Counted from the stretch's first letter, positions 33,664 to 43,298 are shown. The stretch: 64,000 nt of DNA from SXOA01 sp051004015 (GCA_051004015.1 JBPCKT010000002.1:9164-73163), one strand, 5' to 3'. Numbers and translations are program-made. The notes: generated from the letters alone by a model not told the origin.

Positions 33664-35307
33664 ATGGCATTTCCCATGGCTACACATGCATTTCCCTCGC
33701 GTGACGTCCGAGCGCCCCGAACTTCGCAGCACCCTTTGGTCCGGCTCCTCAAATACCTGGCGAGCACGGTGCCAACCCTGCTGGTCCTCGCCGCGCTGGC
33801 CGGAATCGCCTGGGTAGGCCATCGCTTCGATTGGAAGCTGCCGAAATACTCCACGCTGTTTCAGCCCTCGGCAGGCGCCCCCACGGAAGCAGAATTTTGC
33901 GACGAACATGCCGTGGCGGAAGGGGACTGTATTGAGTGCCACCCCAAACTTGCTCCCAAGCCGAAGGACTTCGGCTGGTGTGCCGAACATGGCATCACTC
34001 AGTGCGTTTACCACCATCCCGAACTGGCGCAGCTCAAAACAACCTATGTCCCTACCCCCGCAGATTCCGCTCGAATTGCGACGGCACTCGCCGCGCGTCC
34101 CCGCCCGCTGAACAACAGCCGCTGCACGCTGCACCAGCGGCGGATTCAGTTTTCTTCGCAGGCGGCCATCGACAAAGCGGGCGTCGAGATCGCCGTGGCC
34201 CAGGAACAACCCATGGTCGAGTCGATTCCGGCAAACGGCCACGTCGCCTATCGCAACGGCAGTGTCGCTCACCTGGGTAGCCGCGTGGCGGGCAACGTGC
34301 TCCGCATCGAGCGGCAGGTGGGGGATGCCGTGCAGGCGGGCGATCTGCTGGCGACCGTGGACAGCGTGGAGGTGGGCAAGGCCAAGGAGGCGCTCGTCCA
34401 ATCCATCGTTCGGGCGCGGGCGGATCGCGTCTCCTACGACAACCTTTCCCAACTCCCGGAAGGAGCCATTGCCGGAAGCAAGATTCGAGCCGCCAAGACC
34501 GCCCTGGACGTGGCGGAAAGTGCGATCATCGCCGCTGAGCAGGTGCTCGCCAACCTTGGGCTACCCGTGGACCGACAAAGCCTTGGCGAAGGTTCCCCCA
34601 ATCAATTGATGGCCCGGCTTCGTCTGCTGGGCCTGGAAGAACATACCTTTGAAACGCTGCTGGTCGCGCCCAGTTCCAACCTCTTCCCCGTCCGCGCCTC
34701 GCAGGCGGGAACGCTCGTGGAGGTGGACGCGGTCGCTGGGGAAGCCGTCGATTCGCAGTCGCGGATGTTCGTGATTGCCGACACGCGGAAAATGACCGGC
34801 ATTCTGCAAGTCCCCGCGGAAGAAGCTTCCTATCTGCAAATCGGGCAGGCTGTCGAGTTTCAGCTCGACGGGGCCCGTGAGCGGAAGAAAGGATCCATCC
34901 GCTGGATCAGCCCGGAGATGGACCCCAAGACACGAACCGTGCAAATCCGCACGGAGCTGGATAACGACGACGCACGGCTGCGGGCGAATGCCTTCGGCAC
35001 GGGCCACATCCTGCTGCGGGAAGAACCCAGGGCCATTGTGGTGCCGGCGACCTCGCTGCAATGGGAAGGGGACTGTAACGTCGTCTTCGTGCGGACCCGC
35101 GATTATTTCCAGAAGGATGCCCCCAAGTTCTTCATCGTCCGCAAGGTCGTGCCAGGCGTCAAAACGGCTGACGGCGTGGAAATCATTTCCGGCGTGCTGC
35201 CGGGCGAAGTGGTGGCCGCGAAGGGGAGCGACGTCCTCCGCGCCGAATTGCTGAAGAGCAACCTGGGCGACGGGGAGTGCTGCGGAGCCCACGGCCACGC
35301 CCATTAA
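33664..35307 (+). CDS. RND efflux periplasmic adaptor (CzcB/CusB type) with an N-terminal Cys/His metal motif
   Basis: A 547-residue membrane-fusion protein. Residues 30-52 form a membrane anchor (VPTLLVLAALAGIAWVGHRF). Two copies of a metal-type motif follow: FCDEHAVAEGDCIECHPKL (78-96) and WCAEHGITQCVYHHPEL (105-121). The rest is a standard adaptor: barrel-sandwich halves around a helical hairpin (about 190-350) and beta-barrel domains with DPKTRTVQIRTEL. It should link the pump to an outer-membrane channel and pass metal into it. The pump gene starts three bases after its stop. No outer-membrane factor is seen nearby. Confidence 0.88.
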   Translation: MAFPMATHAFPSRDVRAPRTSQHPLVRLLKYLASTVPTLLVLAALAGIAWVGHRFDWKLPKYSTLFQPSAGAPTEAEFCDEHAVAEGDCIECHPKLAPKPKDFGWCAEHGITQCVYHHPELAQLKTTYVPTPADSARIATALAARPRPLNNSRCTLHQRRIQFSSQAAIDKAGVEIAVAQEQPMVESIPANGHVAYRNGSVAHLGSRVAGNVLRIERQVGDAVQAGDLLATVDSVEVGKAKEALVQSIVRARADRVSYDNLSQLPEGAIAGSKIRAAKTALDVAESAIIAAEQVLANLGLPVDRQSLGEGSPNQLMARLRLLGLEEHTFETLLVAPSSNLFPVRASQAGTLVEVDAVAGEAVDSQSRMFVIADTRKMTGILQVPAEEASYLQIGQAVEFQLDGARERKKGSIRWISPEMDPKTRTVQIRTELDNDDARLRANAFGTGHILLREEPRAIVVPATSLQWEGDCNVVFVRTRDYFQKDAPKFFIVRKVVPGVKTADGVEIISGVLPGEVVAAKGSDVLRAELLKSNLGDGECCGAHGHAH

Positions 35308-35310
35308 CCC

Positions 35311-38300
35311 ATGCTTAGCGGAATCATCCATCTGGCGCTGAAGTACCGGGGACTGGTGATCCTCGGGGCGCTCGTGATCGGCGCGATCGGGGTTGTCGCG
35401 CTGCAGAACCTGGATATTGACGCTTTCCCGGACACGACCCCCGCCCAGGTGCAGGTCAACACGGTGGCTCCCGCCCTCGGCCCGGTCGAAGTGGAGCAGC
35501 AAATCACGATGCCCGTGGAGCAAGCGCTCAGCGGCATGCCGCACCTGGAGGAGCTGCGGTCCATTTCCAAATTCGGCATTTCGCAGGTGGTGGTCACGTT
35601 TCGCGGCGGGACCGACATCTACTTCGCCCGCAACCAGATCAACGAACGCCTGGCGAGCGTCAGCCTTCCCCCTGGCATCGCCCGCCCCCGCTTGGGGCCC
35701 GTTTCCACGGGGCTCGGCGAAGTGGTGCATTACAACCTGGCGCTCCGCGACGTCGATCTGTCGACCGCCGACCCCAAGCTCGTGGAAGAGAAACTCACGT
35801 ATCTGCGCACCGTTCACGACTGGCAAATCCGCCCCCAGCTGCGAACGGTCCCCGGCGTTGCCGAAGTCAATACCTGGGGTGGGTTCGAACGCCAGTACCA
35901 GGTCCGCATCGATCCCCCGCGGCTATTGAAGTTCGATCTGGACTTTGAGCAGGTCTGCCGCGCCGTGGAGGAAAACAATCGGAACATCGGGGGGGGAAAC
36001 ATCGTCCGCAACGACCAGATGCTGTTGGTGCAGGGGGTGGGCCGCACCAACACCCTGGAAGAGATCGGCGCGATTGTCATTTCCTCACGCGAGGGCGTGC
36101 CGATCCATGTGCGCGACGTGGCCGATGTGCAGATCGGCGCGGAAATTCGCCGCGGCGCGGTCACCGCCGAGGGGCGAGGGGAGGTGGTGCTCGGACTGGG
36201 CTTCATGTTGATGGGAGAAAACACGCATAAGGTTACCAAGGCCATCAACGCCAAACTGGAGGAGATCAAGCCGACGCTCCCCCGGGACGTGGAGCTGGTG
36301 ACCGTCTACGATCGCAATGAGCTGGTCGATCTCGTCATCGAAACCGTCAGGACGAACCTGTTTGAAGGGGGCTTGCTGGTCGTCGCCGTCCTGTTTCTGT
36401 TCCTGGGCAACTTGCGGGCCGCGCTGATTGTGGCGGTGGCCATTCCGCTGTCGCTGCTCTGCGCCTTCAGTGGCATGTTGCGATTTGGAATCTCCGCCAG
36501 CCTGCTCAGTTTGGGGGCGATTGACTTTGGGATGGTGGTCGATAGCTCGGTCGTGATGGTGGAGAATGGCATGCGGCACCTGGCTCACGGAGCGCCAGGC
36601 AAGACTCGCCTGGACTTGATCCGCGAAGCCGCCGTCGAAGTCCGCAAGCCGACGCTGTTCGGCGAGCTGATCATCATGATCGTATATTTGCCGATCTTGA
36701 CCATGGAAGGGATCGAGGGACAACTCTTCCGGCCGATGGCGCTGACGGTCATTTTCGCCCTGCTGGGGTCGATGATCCTCTCCATGACGCTGATGCCCGT
36801 GTTGGCCAGCCTGCTCCTGCCGAGGCGGATCAGCGAGCGTGAGCCCCTGCTGATGCGGCTGGCCCACGCGATTCACAATCCCGTGCTGAATGTCTGCATG
36901 CATCACAAATGGGCCGTGCTGGGGATTGCCGCCGGCGTGCTGGCCGTCGCCTTTGGGATGATCGCGCCCCATCTGGGGGCGGAGTTCGTCCCCCGCCTCT
37001 CCGAGGGGGCGCTAGTCATCGGCATAACCCGCCTGGCAGGGACCGACCTCGAGTCCAGCGTCCGCAACAACACGCAAATCGAAAAGGCGTTCCTCCGCGA
37101 GTTCCCTGATGAAATTCGACATATCTGGAGCCGCGCCGGGACCGCGGAGGTGGCCACTGATCCCATGGGAGTTGAGCTGACCGACATTTGCATCAGCCTG
37201 CACCCCAGAAGCCGCTGGACCAAGGCTGCCACGCAAGCTGAGCTCATCGTGGAGATGCAGAAAGTCCTCCGCAATATTCCGGGCCAAAGGTCCGGCTTCT
37301 CGCAGCCGATCGAGCATCGCATGAACGAGATGGTCACTGGCAGCAGGGCGGACGTGGCGGTTAAGCTCTTTGGAGATGATTTCGACCAGCTCACCCGGAG
37401 CGCGGCGGAAATTCAGCGGGTGCTGACCCAGACTCGCGGCAGTGCGGACGTGAACGCGAGTCAGATTACCGGCCAGACCGTCCTGCAGATCAAGCTGCGG
37501 CAACCTGAATTGGGCCGGCATGGCATTTCCGCCAAATCCGTCCTGGATGTTGTGGAGTCGCTCGGCAGCAAGCCCCTGGGAGACGTCACGGAAGGGCAGC
37601 TTCTCTTTCCGCTGGTGGCCCGGCTACCCGAGGCGTGGCGGACGGACCCGCAGAAAATCGGCTCGCTGCAAATCATTGCGCCCTCAGGGGACCGCGTTCC
37701 CCTATCTCGGCTGGCCGACATCGACCTGGTGGAAGGGCCTTCCACCATCAGCCGCGACTGGGGCCAAAGGCGAATCGATATCAGTTGCAACGTCCGCGGG
37801 CGGGACATGGTCAGCTTCGTGCAGGATGCACGGACCGCGGTCGATCAACAGGTTCAGCTCCCCGGCGGGCGGTATCACGTGACCTGGGGGGGACAGTTCG
37901 AGCACTACGAAAGCGCCCGCTGGCGGTTGTTCCTGGTGATCCCGGTGGCCATCCTGCTGATTTTCGGGCTGCTCTTTGCAACCTACGGGAACCTGGTGGA
38001 CTCGCTGCGGGTCTTCACCGGCGTGCCACTGGGCTGGGTTGGCGGCATTTTTGCTCTCTGGCTGCGTGACATGCCGTTCTCCATCTCGGCCGCCATCGGC
38101 TTCATTGCCATGTCTGGCGTGGCGGTGCTGGACGACATGATCCTCGTCTCCTACATCCGGCAGCTCCGCTCCCGCGGCCTCTCCCGCGACGAAGCGGTGC
38201 GGTTGGCCGCGGTGACGCGGCTCCGTCCGGTGCTCATGACCACGCTAGTGGCCGCCTTGGGCTTCCTCCCCATGGCCCTCAGCGACGGCGTGGGAGCCGA

Positions 38301-38565
38301 AGTCCAGCGGCCGCTCGCCACGGTCGTGATCGGCGGCGTGATCAGCGCGATGATCATGTCCCTGCTGGTCATTCGCGTCTTGTATGTGATTGTCGACGGC
38401 GCTGCGGAAATGGCCCGGCATGTGTTGACCCGCTGGCTGGGCATTCCCGAAGAGGCCACGCATTGGATTTTTGGCCCGCGCTATCAAGAGGGGCAAGTCC
38501 TTGAGGGTGCCGAACCGGATGTCTTACAACCTGCCGAACCTGAACGGGTGGAAATTAGTGTTTAG
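35311..38565 (+). CDS. Heavy-metal RND efflux pump (CzcA/CusA family)
   Basis: A 1084-residue inner-membrane proton antiporter with 12 predicted helices. The start LKYRGLVILGALVIGAIGVV, the DIDAFPDTTPAQVQV segment and the helix-4 motif GAIDFGMVVDSSVVMVEN are hallmarks of the heavy-metal (HME) branch. Asp405 in that motif is the proton-relay aspartate. Periplasmic porter domains lie between helices 1-2 and 7-8. Choice between Cu/Ag and Co/Zn/Cd cannot be made safely. It is three bases from the adaptor gene and 28 bases before the metal-binding lipoprotein, forming one transcription unit. Confidence 0.94.
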   Translation: MLSGIIHLALKYRGLVILGALVIGAIGVVALQNLDIDAFPDTTPAQVQVNTVAPALGPVEVEQQITMPVEQALSGMPHLEELRSISKFGISQVVVTFRGGTDIYFARNQINERLASVSLPPGIARPRLGPVSTGLGEVVHYNLALRDVDLSTADPKLVEEKLTYLRTVHDWQIRPQLRTVPGVAEVNTWGGFERQYQVRIDPPRLLKFDLDFEQVCRAVEENNRNIGGGNIVRNDQMLLVQGVGRTNTLEEIGAIVISSREGVPIHVRDVADVQIGAEIRRGAVTAEGRGEVVLGLGFMLMGENTHKVTKAINAKLEEIKPTLPRDVELVTVYDRNELVDLVIETVRTNLFEGGLLVVAVLFLFLGNLRAALIVAVAIPLSLLCAFSGMLRFGISASLLSLGAIDFGMVVDSSVVMVENGMRHLAHGAPGKTRLDLIREAAVEVRKPTLFGELIIMIVYLPILTMEGIEGQLFRPMALTVIFALLGSMILSMTLMPVLASLLLPRRISEREPLLMRLAHAIHNPVLNVCMHHKWAVLGIAAGVLAVAFGMIAPHLGAEFVPRLSEGALVIGITRLAGTDLESSVRNNTQIEKAFLREFPDEIRHIWSRAGTAEVATDPMGVELTDICISLHPRSRWTKAATQAELIVEMQKVLRNIPGQRSGFSQPIEHRMNEMVTGSRADVAVKLFGDDFDQLTRSAAEIQRVLTQTRGSADVNASQITGQTVLQIKLRQPELGRHGISAKSVLDVVESLGSKPLGDVTEGQLLFPLVARLPEAWRTDPQKIGSLQIIAPSGDRVPLSRLADIDLVEGPSTISRDWGQRRIDISCNVRGRDMVSFVQDARTAVDQQVQLPGGRYHVTWGGQFEHYESARWRLFLVIPVAILLIFGLLFATYGNLVDSLRVFTGVPLGWVGGIFALWLRDMPFSISAAIGFIAMSGVAVLDDMILVSYIRQLRSRGLSRDEAVRLAAVTRLRPVLMTTLVAALGFLPMALSDGVGAEVQRPLATVVIGGVISAMIMSLLVIRVLYVIVDGAAEMARHVLTRWLGIPEEATHWIFGPRYQEGQVLEGAEPDVLQPAEPERVEISV

Positions 38566-38593
38566 CGTTATGTTCTCACGAAGGAGCCAGAAA

Positions 38594-38950
38594 ATGAAGT
38601 TGAACTCCCTGTCGATTGCCGCACTCTGTCTGGCGGTGACGCTGAGCCTGGGGTGCGGCGGCGAAAAACCCGCAGCCGAGCATGGCCATGAACACTCGGA
38701 AACAACCCACGCACATGACGACGGCCACGAGCATGGCGTCTGGTGGTGCGCCGAACACGGCGTTCCCGAAAATGCCTGCGGCCAGTGCGATTCCAAGCTG
38801 GCCGCCGACTTTCAGAAGAAGGGGGACTGGTGCAAACAGCACGACCGCCCCGACTCCCAATGCTTCCTCTGCCACCCCGATCTGGAAGCCAAATTCGCCC
38901 AGCAATACGAGGCCAAAGAAGGCAAAAAGCCGCCGAAGCCAAAAGGGTAG
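38594..38950 (+). CDS. His/Cys-rich metal-binding lipoprotein
   Basis: A 118-residue protein. The lipobox LSLGC puts the lipid on Cys21. A His-rich stretch follows (EHGHEHSETTHAHDDGHEHG, residues 29-48). Then come two copies of the same motif seen in the adaptor: WCAEHGVPENACGQCDSKL (51-69) and WCKQHDRPDSQCFLCHPDL (79-97). AAGGAG at 38581-38586 is a strong ribosome site. Its place after the pump suggests a periplasmic metal collector that delivers to or buffers for the pump. Confidence 0.82.
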   Translation: MKLNSLSIAALCLAVTLSLGCGGEKPAAEHGHEHSETTHAHDDGHEHGVWWCAEHGVPENACGQCDSKLAADFQKKGDWCKQHDRPDSQCFLCHPDLEAKFAQQYEAKEGKKPPKPKG

Positions 38951-39346
38951 AGGATTTCGGAGTCGGACGCCTCCGCACTCGACGAAGTCCCTGGCAAACT
39001 ACGGCGCGGAGCCGCCGATAGGTGAGAGTTTTAGGGATTCCCCGGTCAGGTGTCTTTGTTTTGCCGTAAGTCTTGATAAAATAAAAGAATAGATGCTTTA
39101 CGCCCGCCCGACGGGGGTGTAACCTTTTCTCGTCTGGTCTCATTTGGTTTTTCGGTTTCCTGCATCCTCGCTCGTCTGCGGACCGATCGGCAGGCGGGGT
39201 AGCGCCCGATGGTTGAGGATGCTGATGATTCACCGGCAGGAGCGCGGCCGGCATCCGGGGAGAACGTTGACCGTGATGCGATTCACAGACCCGCGGGGAT
39301 TCCCCCGCGCGGCGGCGGAATTGGCACGGAGTCCAGCTCTCGCGAT
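38951..39346. other. Intergenic stretch before the kinase gene
   Basis: No credible gene. An AT-rich patch at about 39055-39095 (TTGTTTTGCCG, TTGATAAAATAAAAG) stands out and probably holds the kinase promoter, although no -35/-10 pair is convincing. The kinase frame is open back to 39209. Confidence 0.4.
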
Positions 39347-41107
39347 ATGGCAAAACTAAGCGCCGAAAACTTCATCGACTACGTGGAGCGGAGCAGGCTG
39401 GTCGAGGACGACCAGTTGCAGAAGTCGCTCGACGCCCTCAAAGCAAAGCACGGGGGAGCGCTGCCGGAAGATTCGGACGTGGTTGCCAATCACCTCATCA
39501 ACGCCGGCCTGATCACTCAGTGGCACGCCGATAAGATGCAAGACCGCAAGTACAAGGGCTTCCGCCTCGGCAAGTACAAGCTGCTGCGGCTTATTGGCAC
39601 CGGGGGCATGAGCAGCGTTTACCTGGCCGAACACGTGCTCATGAAACAGAAGCGGGCAGTCAAGGTGCTGCCCAAGTCACGGGTGAATGACTCGTCCTAC
39701 CTGGCCCGGTTCCACTTGGAAGCTCAGGCCACGGCGTCGCTCGACCATCCGAACATCGTGCGGGCCTACGACGTCGATAACGACGGCGAGCAGCACTTTC
39801 TGGTGATGGAATACATCGACGGCAAGGACCTGCAGAACATCGTCAAGCAGGAAGGCCCGCTGCCGCTGGAGTTGGCCTGCAACTACATCGCTCAGACTGC
39901 CGGGGGGATGGCCTACGCCCACGCCAACAACCTCATCCACCGCGATATCAAGCCGGCCAACCTGCTGATTGACGACAAGGGCATAGTTCGCATTCTCGAT
40001 CTCGGCTTGGCGCTCTATTCGGATGGCGCCAAGGCGTCGCTAACTATCGCGCATAACGAGAACGTGCTGGGGACCGCCGACTATCTTTCTCCCGAGCAAG
40101 CGGTCAACAGCCATAAGGTGGACCTGCGAACGGACATCTACAGCTTGGGCTGCACGCTTTATTTCCTGTTGACCGGACATCCGCCGTTCACGGACGGCTC
40201 GTTGGCCCAGCGAATCATGAAGCATCAGAACACGATGCCCGAGGACGTCCGCAAGGACCGGCCCGAGTGTCCGCGCGACCTCGTGGACATCTGCGTCAAG
40301 ATGATGCAGAAGAAAGCGGACAAGCGATATCAGAATATGCAGCAGGTGGCCAAAGCCCTGGAGACCTGGCTGGTCAACCATAGCTATAAGTTCGAGCCCG
40401 GCAGCGACGACGCCGCGATGAAGGCGGCGGCCCTCAATGCCGGAGTGCGGGTGATGGCCCGCGCGGGGGGCGGCTCTTCCGGCGGATACGGCATCATCGG
40501 TGGAGGAAGCGCAGGAGGCGGCAGTGCGGGCGGCGGAAGTAAATCGGGTTCCAGCGGCAGTCACAAGCGGCTGGTCAGCGGCAAGCGGGACGACACGGCC
40601 GACGCCGCTCGGGAGGCGACGCAAAAGGGAATCGACGCGAAAAAGCGGAGTTCCGATTCCAGCCGCGGCAAAGTGCCCATCAAGGGGGAAAAGTCGCTGC
40701 CCGTCGCCAAAGCCATCGGAGGTCCGACCAAGCCCAGCGATGGCGGTTCGGACAAGGCCATGATTTTCCCCAAGCTGAACACCGGCGCGGCCAGCGGTAA
40801 CACTCCCAGCGGCGGCACGAAGAAAGTCGAGCCGGCCAGCGTGCCGAGCGGCAGCGGCAAGATGCCGATCCCGCTGCCGCAGCCAACCAACGAGCTGGGA
40901 AAGCCGCTTGCAGCGGGGAGAGCCAAGGCCAAGGCAAAGGGGATTCCCCCTTGGTTCTGGATCGCCGCCGCCGCGGTGGTCTTAGTGCTGCTGGCGGTCA
41001 TTGCGTATTTGGTCGTGCAGAAAAATACGACCCCTGCGAAGCGTTCGACTCTGGACACCAGCGGACTGGAACTGCGGCTTCCAACGACCGGCGCGGCAGC
41101 GACGTAA
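39347..41107 (+). CDS. Membrane Ser/Thr protein kinase (Hanks type)
   Basis: A 586-residue protein. A 75-residue N-terminal extension (SAENFIDYVERSRLVEDDQL and INAGLITQWHADKM) of a kind common in planctomycete kinases comes first. The kinase domain spans about 78-345: glycine loop IGTGGMSSVY, Lys106, catalytic loop HRDIKPANLL (198-207), and DLG (218-220) in place of DFG. LGTADYLSPEQ is the activation end. A Gly/Ser/Lys-rich linker leads to a C-terminal membrane helix (WFWIAAAAVVLVLLAVIAYL) and a short periplasmic tail. The ATG at 39347 fits the family start. Confidence 0.92.
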   Translation: MAKLSAENFIDYVERSRLVEDDQLQKSLDALKAKHGGALPEDSDVVANHLINAGLITQWHADKMQDRKYKGFRLGKYKLLRLIGTGGMSSVYLAEHVLMKQKRAVKVLPKSRVNDSSYLARFHLEAQATASLDHPNIVRAYDVDNDGEQHFLVMEYIDGKDLQNIVKQEGPLPLELACNYIAQTAGGMAYAHANNLIHRDIKPANLLIDDKGIVRILDLGLALYSDGAKASLTIAHNENVLGTADYLSPEQAVNSHKVDLRTDIYSLGCTLYFLLTGHPPFTDGSLAQRIMKHQNTMPEDVRKDRPECPRDLVDICVKMMQKKADKRYQNMQQVAKALETWLVNHSYKFEPGSDDAAMKAAALNAGVRVMARAGGGSSGGYGIIGGGSAGGGSAGGGSKSGSSGSHKRLVSGKRDDTADAAREATQKGIDAKKRSSDSSRGKVPIKGEKSLPVAKAIGGPTKPSDGGSDKAMIFPKLNTGAASGNTPSGGTKKVEPASVPSGSGKMPIPLPQPTNELGKPLAAGRAKAKAKGIPPWFWIAAAAVVLVLLAVIAYLVVQKNTTPAKRSTLDTSGLELRLPTTGAAAT

Positions 41108-41117
41108 TAGGGCCGCG

Positions 41118-42254
41118 TTACTTCACTTCCAGCATCCGCTCCAGCGCCGCCAGGCTTTGCTGCGCGGTCAACTCATCAACCTTGATGGCGTTGACCGGGT
41201 CTCCCGCCGCCAGGCTTTCCAGGGCCCAGCAAAGATGGGCCAGGTCAATGCGGTACATTGTCGCGCACATGCAGACGACGGGAGACAGGAAATGAATCTC
41301 CTGGTCCGGGTGCTCCTTCTTCAGCCGATTGACCAGGTGCAGCTCCGTGCCAATGGCCCACTTGGTCCCGGGCGGAGCTTCTTCCACCGTCTTCATGATC
41401 TTGCTGGTGGAGCCGCTGACGTCGGCCAGGTCGTTAACTTCCTGAGGACATTCGGGGTGGACAAGAATCTTGATGCCAGGGAACTTCTTGCGAAACTGCT
41501 CGACGTGCTCCTTGCGAAACATCTGATGCACGCTGCAGTGCCCTTTCCATAACACCACTTTGCTATTCGTGATGGCCTCCGCCGTGTTGCCGCCCAGCTC
41601 ATCCGCGTAGGGGTCGAAGACCGGCATCTGTTCGTTGGAGATCCCCATTTTTAAGGCCGTGTTCCGTCCTAAATGTTGGTCCGGAAAGAAGAAGACGCGG
41701 CTCGTCCGTTGGAAGGACCATTCGAGAACGGCTTTAGCGTTGCTGCTGGTGCAGACGATGCCGCCGTGCCGGCCGCAGAATGCTTTGAGGCTGGCGGCCG
41801 AGTTGATGTAGGTGACCGGCGTGATGTCCTTGGTGTCGATGACTTCGCCCAGATCGGCCCAAGCCCCCTCCACCTGGTCGATCGCGGCCATGTCCGCCAT
41901 CGAGCACCCCGCGGCCATGTCCGGCAGGATGACCGTCACCCGCTCGCCGCCGCGCTCCGCCAGCTTCTCCGGGCGGTTGGCCAAGATATCCGCGGTTTCC
42001 GCCATGAAATGCACGCCGCAAAAGACAATGAACCGGCAATCGCGGCTGCTGGCGGCCATCTGGCTGAGCTGATAGCTGTCACCCCGCAAATCGCTATGGG
42101 CGATTACCTCATCTTGTTGATAATGGTGCCCCAGGATCATCAGGCGGCTCCCCATGTCGCGGCGAACCGCCTCAATCCGCTCGGCCAACACCTCGTTGGA
42201 GAGCGACTTGTACGGCTTGAGTTCCAGGGCAGGGGGGGGAGTGAGGGTGAGCAT
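41118..42254 (-). CDS. nadA: Quinolinate synthase A
   Basis: A 378-residue [4Fe-4S] enzyme that condenses iminoaspartate with dihydroxyacetone phosphate to quinolinate for NAD synthesis. Marks: ILGHHYQQDEV, MAAGCSMADM with Cys117, HPECPQEV, and the third cluster cysteine in the CMCATMYRIDLAHL segment. Length is usual for the long NadA type. It converges on the kinase gene with a 10-base gap. nadB and nadC are not in the window. Confidence 0.95.
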   Translation of the reverse strand: MLTLTPPPALELKPYKSLSNEVLAERIEAVRRDMGSRLMILGHHYQQDEVIAHSDLRGDSYQLSQMAASSRDCRFIVFCGVHFMAETADILANRPEKLAERGGERVTVILPDMAAGCSMADMAAIDQVEGAWADLGEVIDTKDITPVTYINSAASLKAFCGRHGGIVCTSSNAKAVLEWSFQRTSRVFFFPDQHLGRNTALKMGISNEQMPVFDPYADELGGNTAEAITNSKVVLWKGHCSVHQMFRKEHVEQFRKKFPGIKILVHPECPQEVNDLADVSGSTSKIMKTVEEAPPGTKWAIGTELHLVNRLKKEHPDQEIHFLSPVVCMCATMYRIDLAHLCWALESLAAGDPVNAIKVDELTAQQSLAALERMLEVK

Positions 42255-42293
42255 GGGAATCTCGCAAGGTGTTTGTGTCGATAGTCAATTATA

Positions 42294-42350
42294 GGGTGGT
42301 GAGTGGTGAGTGGTGAGTGGTATTTACTCACCACTCACCACTCACCACCC
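42294..42350. repeat. 25-bp perfect hairpin made of TGGTGAG words
   Basis: GGGTGGTGAGTGGTGAGTGG plus TGAGT (42294-42318) pairs perfectly with its reverse complement at 42326-42350 around a seven-base loop (GGTATTT). Each arm is itself three tandem copies of a seven-base word. It lies between the divergent nadA gene and the 42361 gene, 10 bases before the latter's ATG. Confidence 0.85.
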
Positions 42351-42360
42351 ACTCCGTCCC

Positions 42361-43050
42361 ATGGAAACTTCCCTCCACCGCCAGCTCAAAGCGATCTACG
42401 CCGGCGAGGAGGCGCGGACCGAGGAGCGGTTGGACGGCTTTCGTATCGACGCCATCCGCGGAAAGCAGCTCATTGAGATTCAGCACGGCTCGCTCGCGGC
42501 GATTCGCACCAAAATCAGCCGGCTGCTCGAGAAGCACCGCGTGCTCATCGTCAAGCCGCTCATCCTGCAAAAGACGCTGGTCCGGTTGGATGCCAAGGGA
42601 GGCTCCGTCCTTAGCCGCCGGCGCAGCCCCAAGGTCGAGAGCGTGCTGAGCTTGTTCGATGAGCTGATCTACTTCACCCGCGTCTTCCCGCACCGCAACC
42701 TGGTTCTGGAAACGCCGCTGGTGGAAGTCGAAGAACTCCGCTATCCCGGCCACGGCCGCCGCCGCCGCTGGCGGGAAAACGACTTCCTGGTCGAAGACCA
42801 GCGGCTGGTCGCCATTCACCAGACCCACCGCTTCAAAACCAATCAGGACCTCCTCGCTCTACTGCCACCGACGCTCCCCCAGCCCTTCCACACCGGCCAC
42901 TTGGCCCTGGGTCTCGACGTCCGGCGGTGGATCGCCCAGCGGATCGCCTACGTCCTGCGGAAATGCGGTGCGGCGACCGAATGCGGCAAGGCCGGAAATG
43001 CCCGGCTCTATGAACTGGTCCCGCCGCCGGCCAAGAAGAAGCGGGCGTGA
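42361..43050 (+). CDS. Conserved hypothetical protein with a possible nuclease-like fold
   Basis: A 229-residue soluble protein. The segment GFRIDAIRGKQLIEIQHGSL has the spacing of a PD-(D/E)xK-type core in which the last Lys is Gln (D...ExQ). A basic middle (YPGHGRRRRWREND) and a C-terminal region like a winged helix (DVRRWIAQRIAYVLRKCGA) follow. I recall related proteins in planctomycetes but no assigned function. The only start is the ATG at 42361, directly after a 25-bp hairpin and without a GGAG-type site. Confidence 0.7.
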   Translation: METSLHRQLKAIYAGEEARTEERLDGFRIDAIRGKQLIEIQHGSLAAIRTKISRLLEKHRVLIVKPLILQKTLVRLDAKGGSVLSRRRSPKVESVLSLFDELIYFTRVFPHRNLVLETPLVEVEELRYPGHGRRRRWRENDFLVEDQRLVAIHQTHRFKTNQDLLALLPPTLPQPFHTGHLALGLDVRRWIAQRIAYVLRKCGAATECGKAGNARLYELVPPPAKKKRA

Positions 43051-43054
43051 TGGT

Positions 43055-43132
43055 GGGGTCGGGAAGGGTTTTCGCGGACGGGAAAGCTGTGATTTGCGTG
43101 CGACGACAGCCGCGAAAACTCTTCCCGACCCC
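43055..43132. mobile_element. MITE-like element, copy A (78 bp)
   Basis: Terminal inverted repeats of about 20 bp: GGGGTCGGGAAGGGTTTTCG at the left and CGAAAACTCTTCCCGACCCC at the right, one mismatch. There is no coding capacity inside. It lies four bases after the stop of the 42361 gene. A second copy is at 44339-44415; their interiors differ. No transposase is nearby and no clear target duplication is visible. Confidence 0.7.
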
Positions 43133-43298
43133 GTTGGCCTGGCTGGCCAGCTCACGCGGGTCGGTCCAAGAGTCTTGAGAATGCAAATACCCGGCGGAAT
43201 GGGACTCGAGTTATCATTAGGCGTGCATTGCCGTTTCTGTCAACAACAACCTCGGCAAGCGGCACCAGCAGGTGAGCTTGGTCATTCAGTTCAAGACG

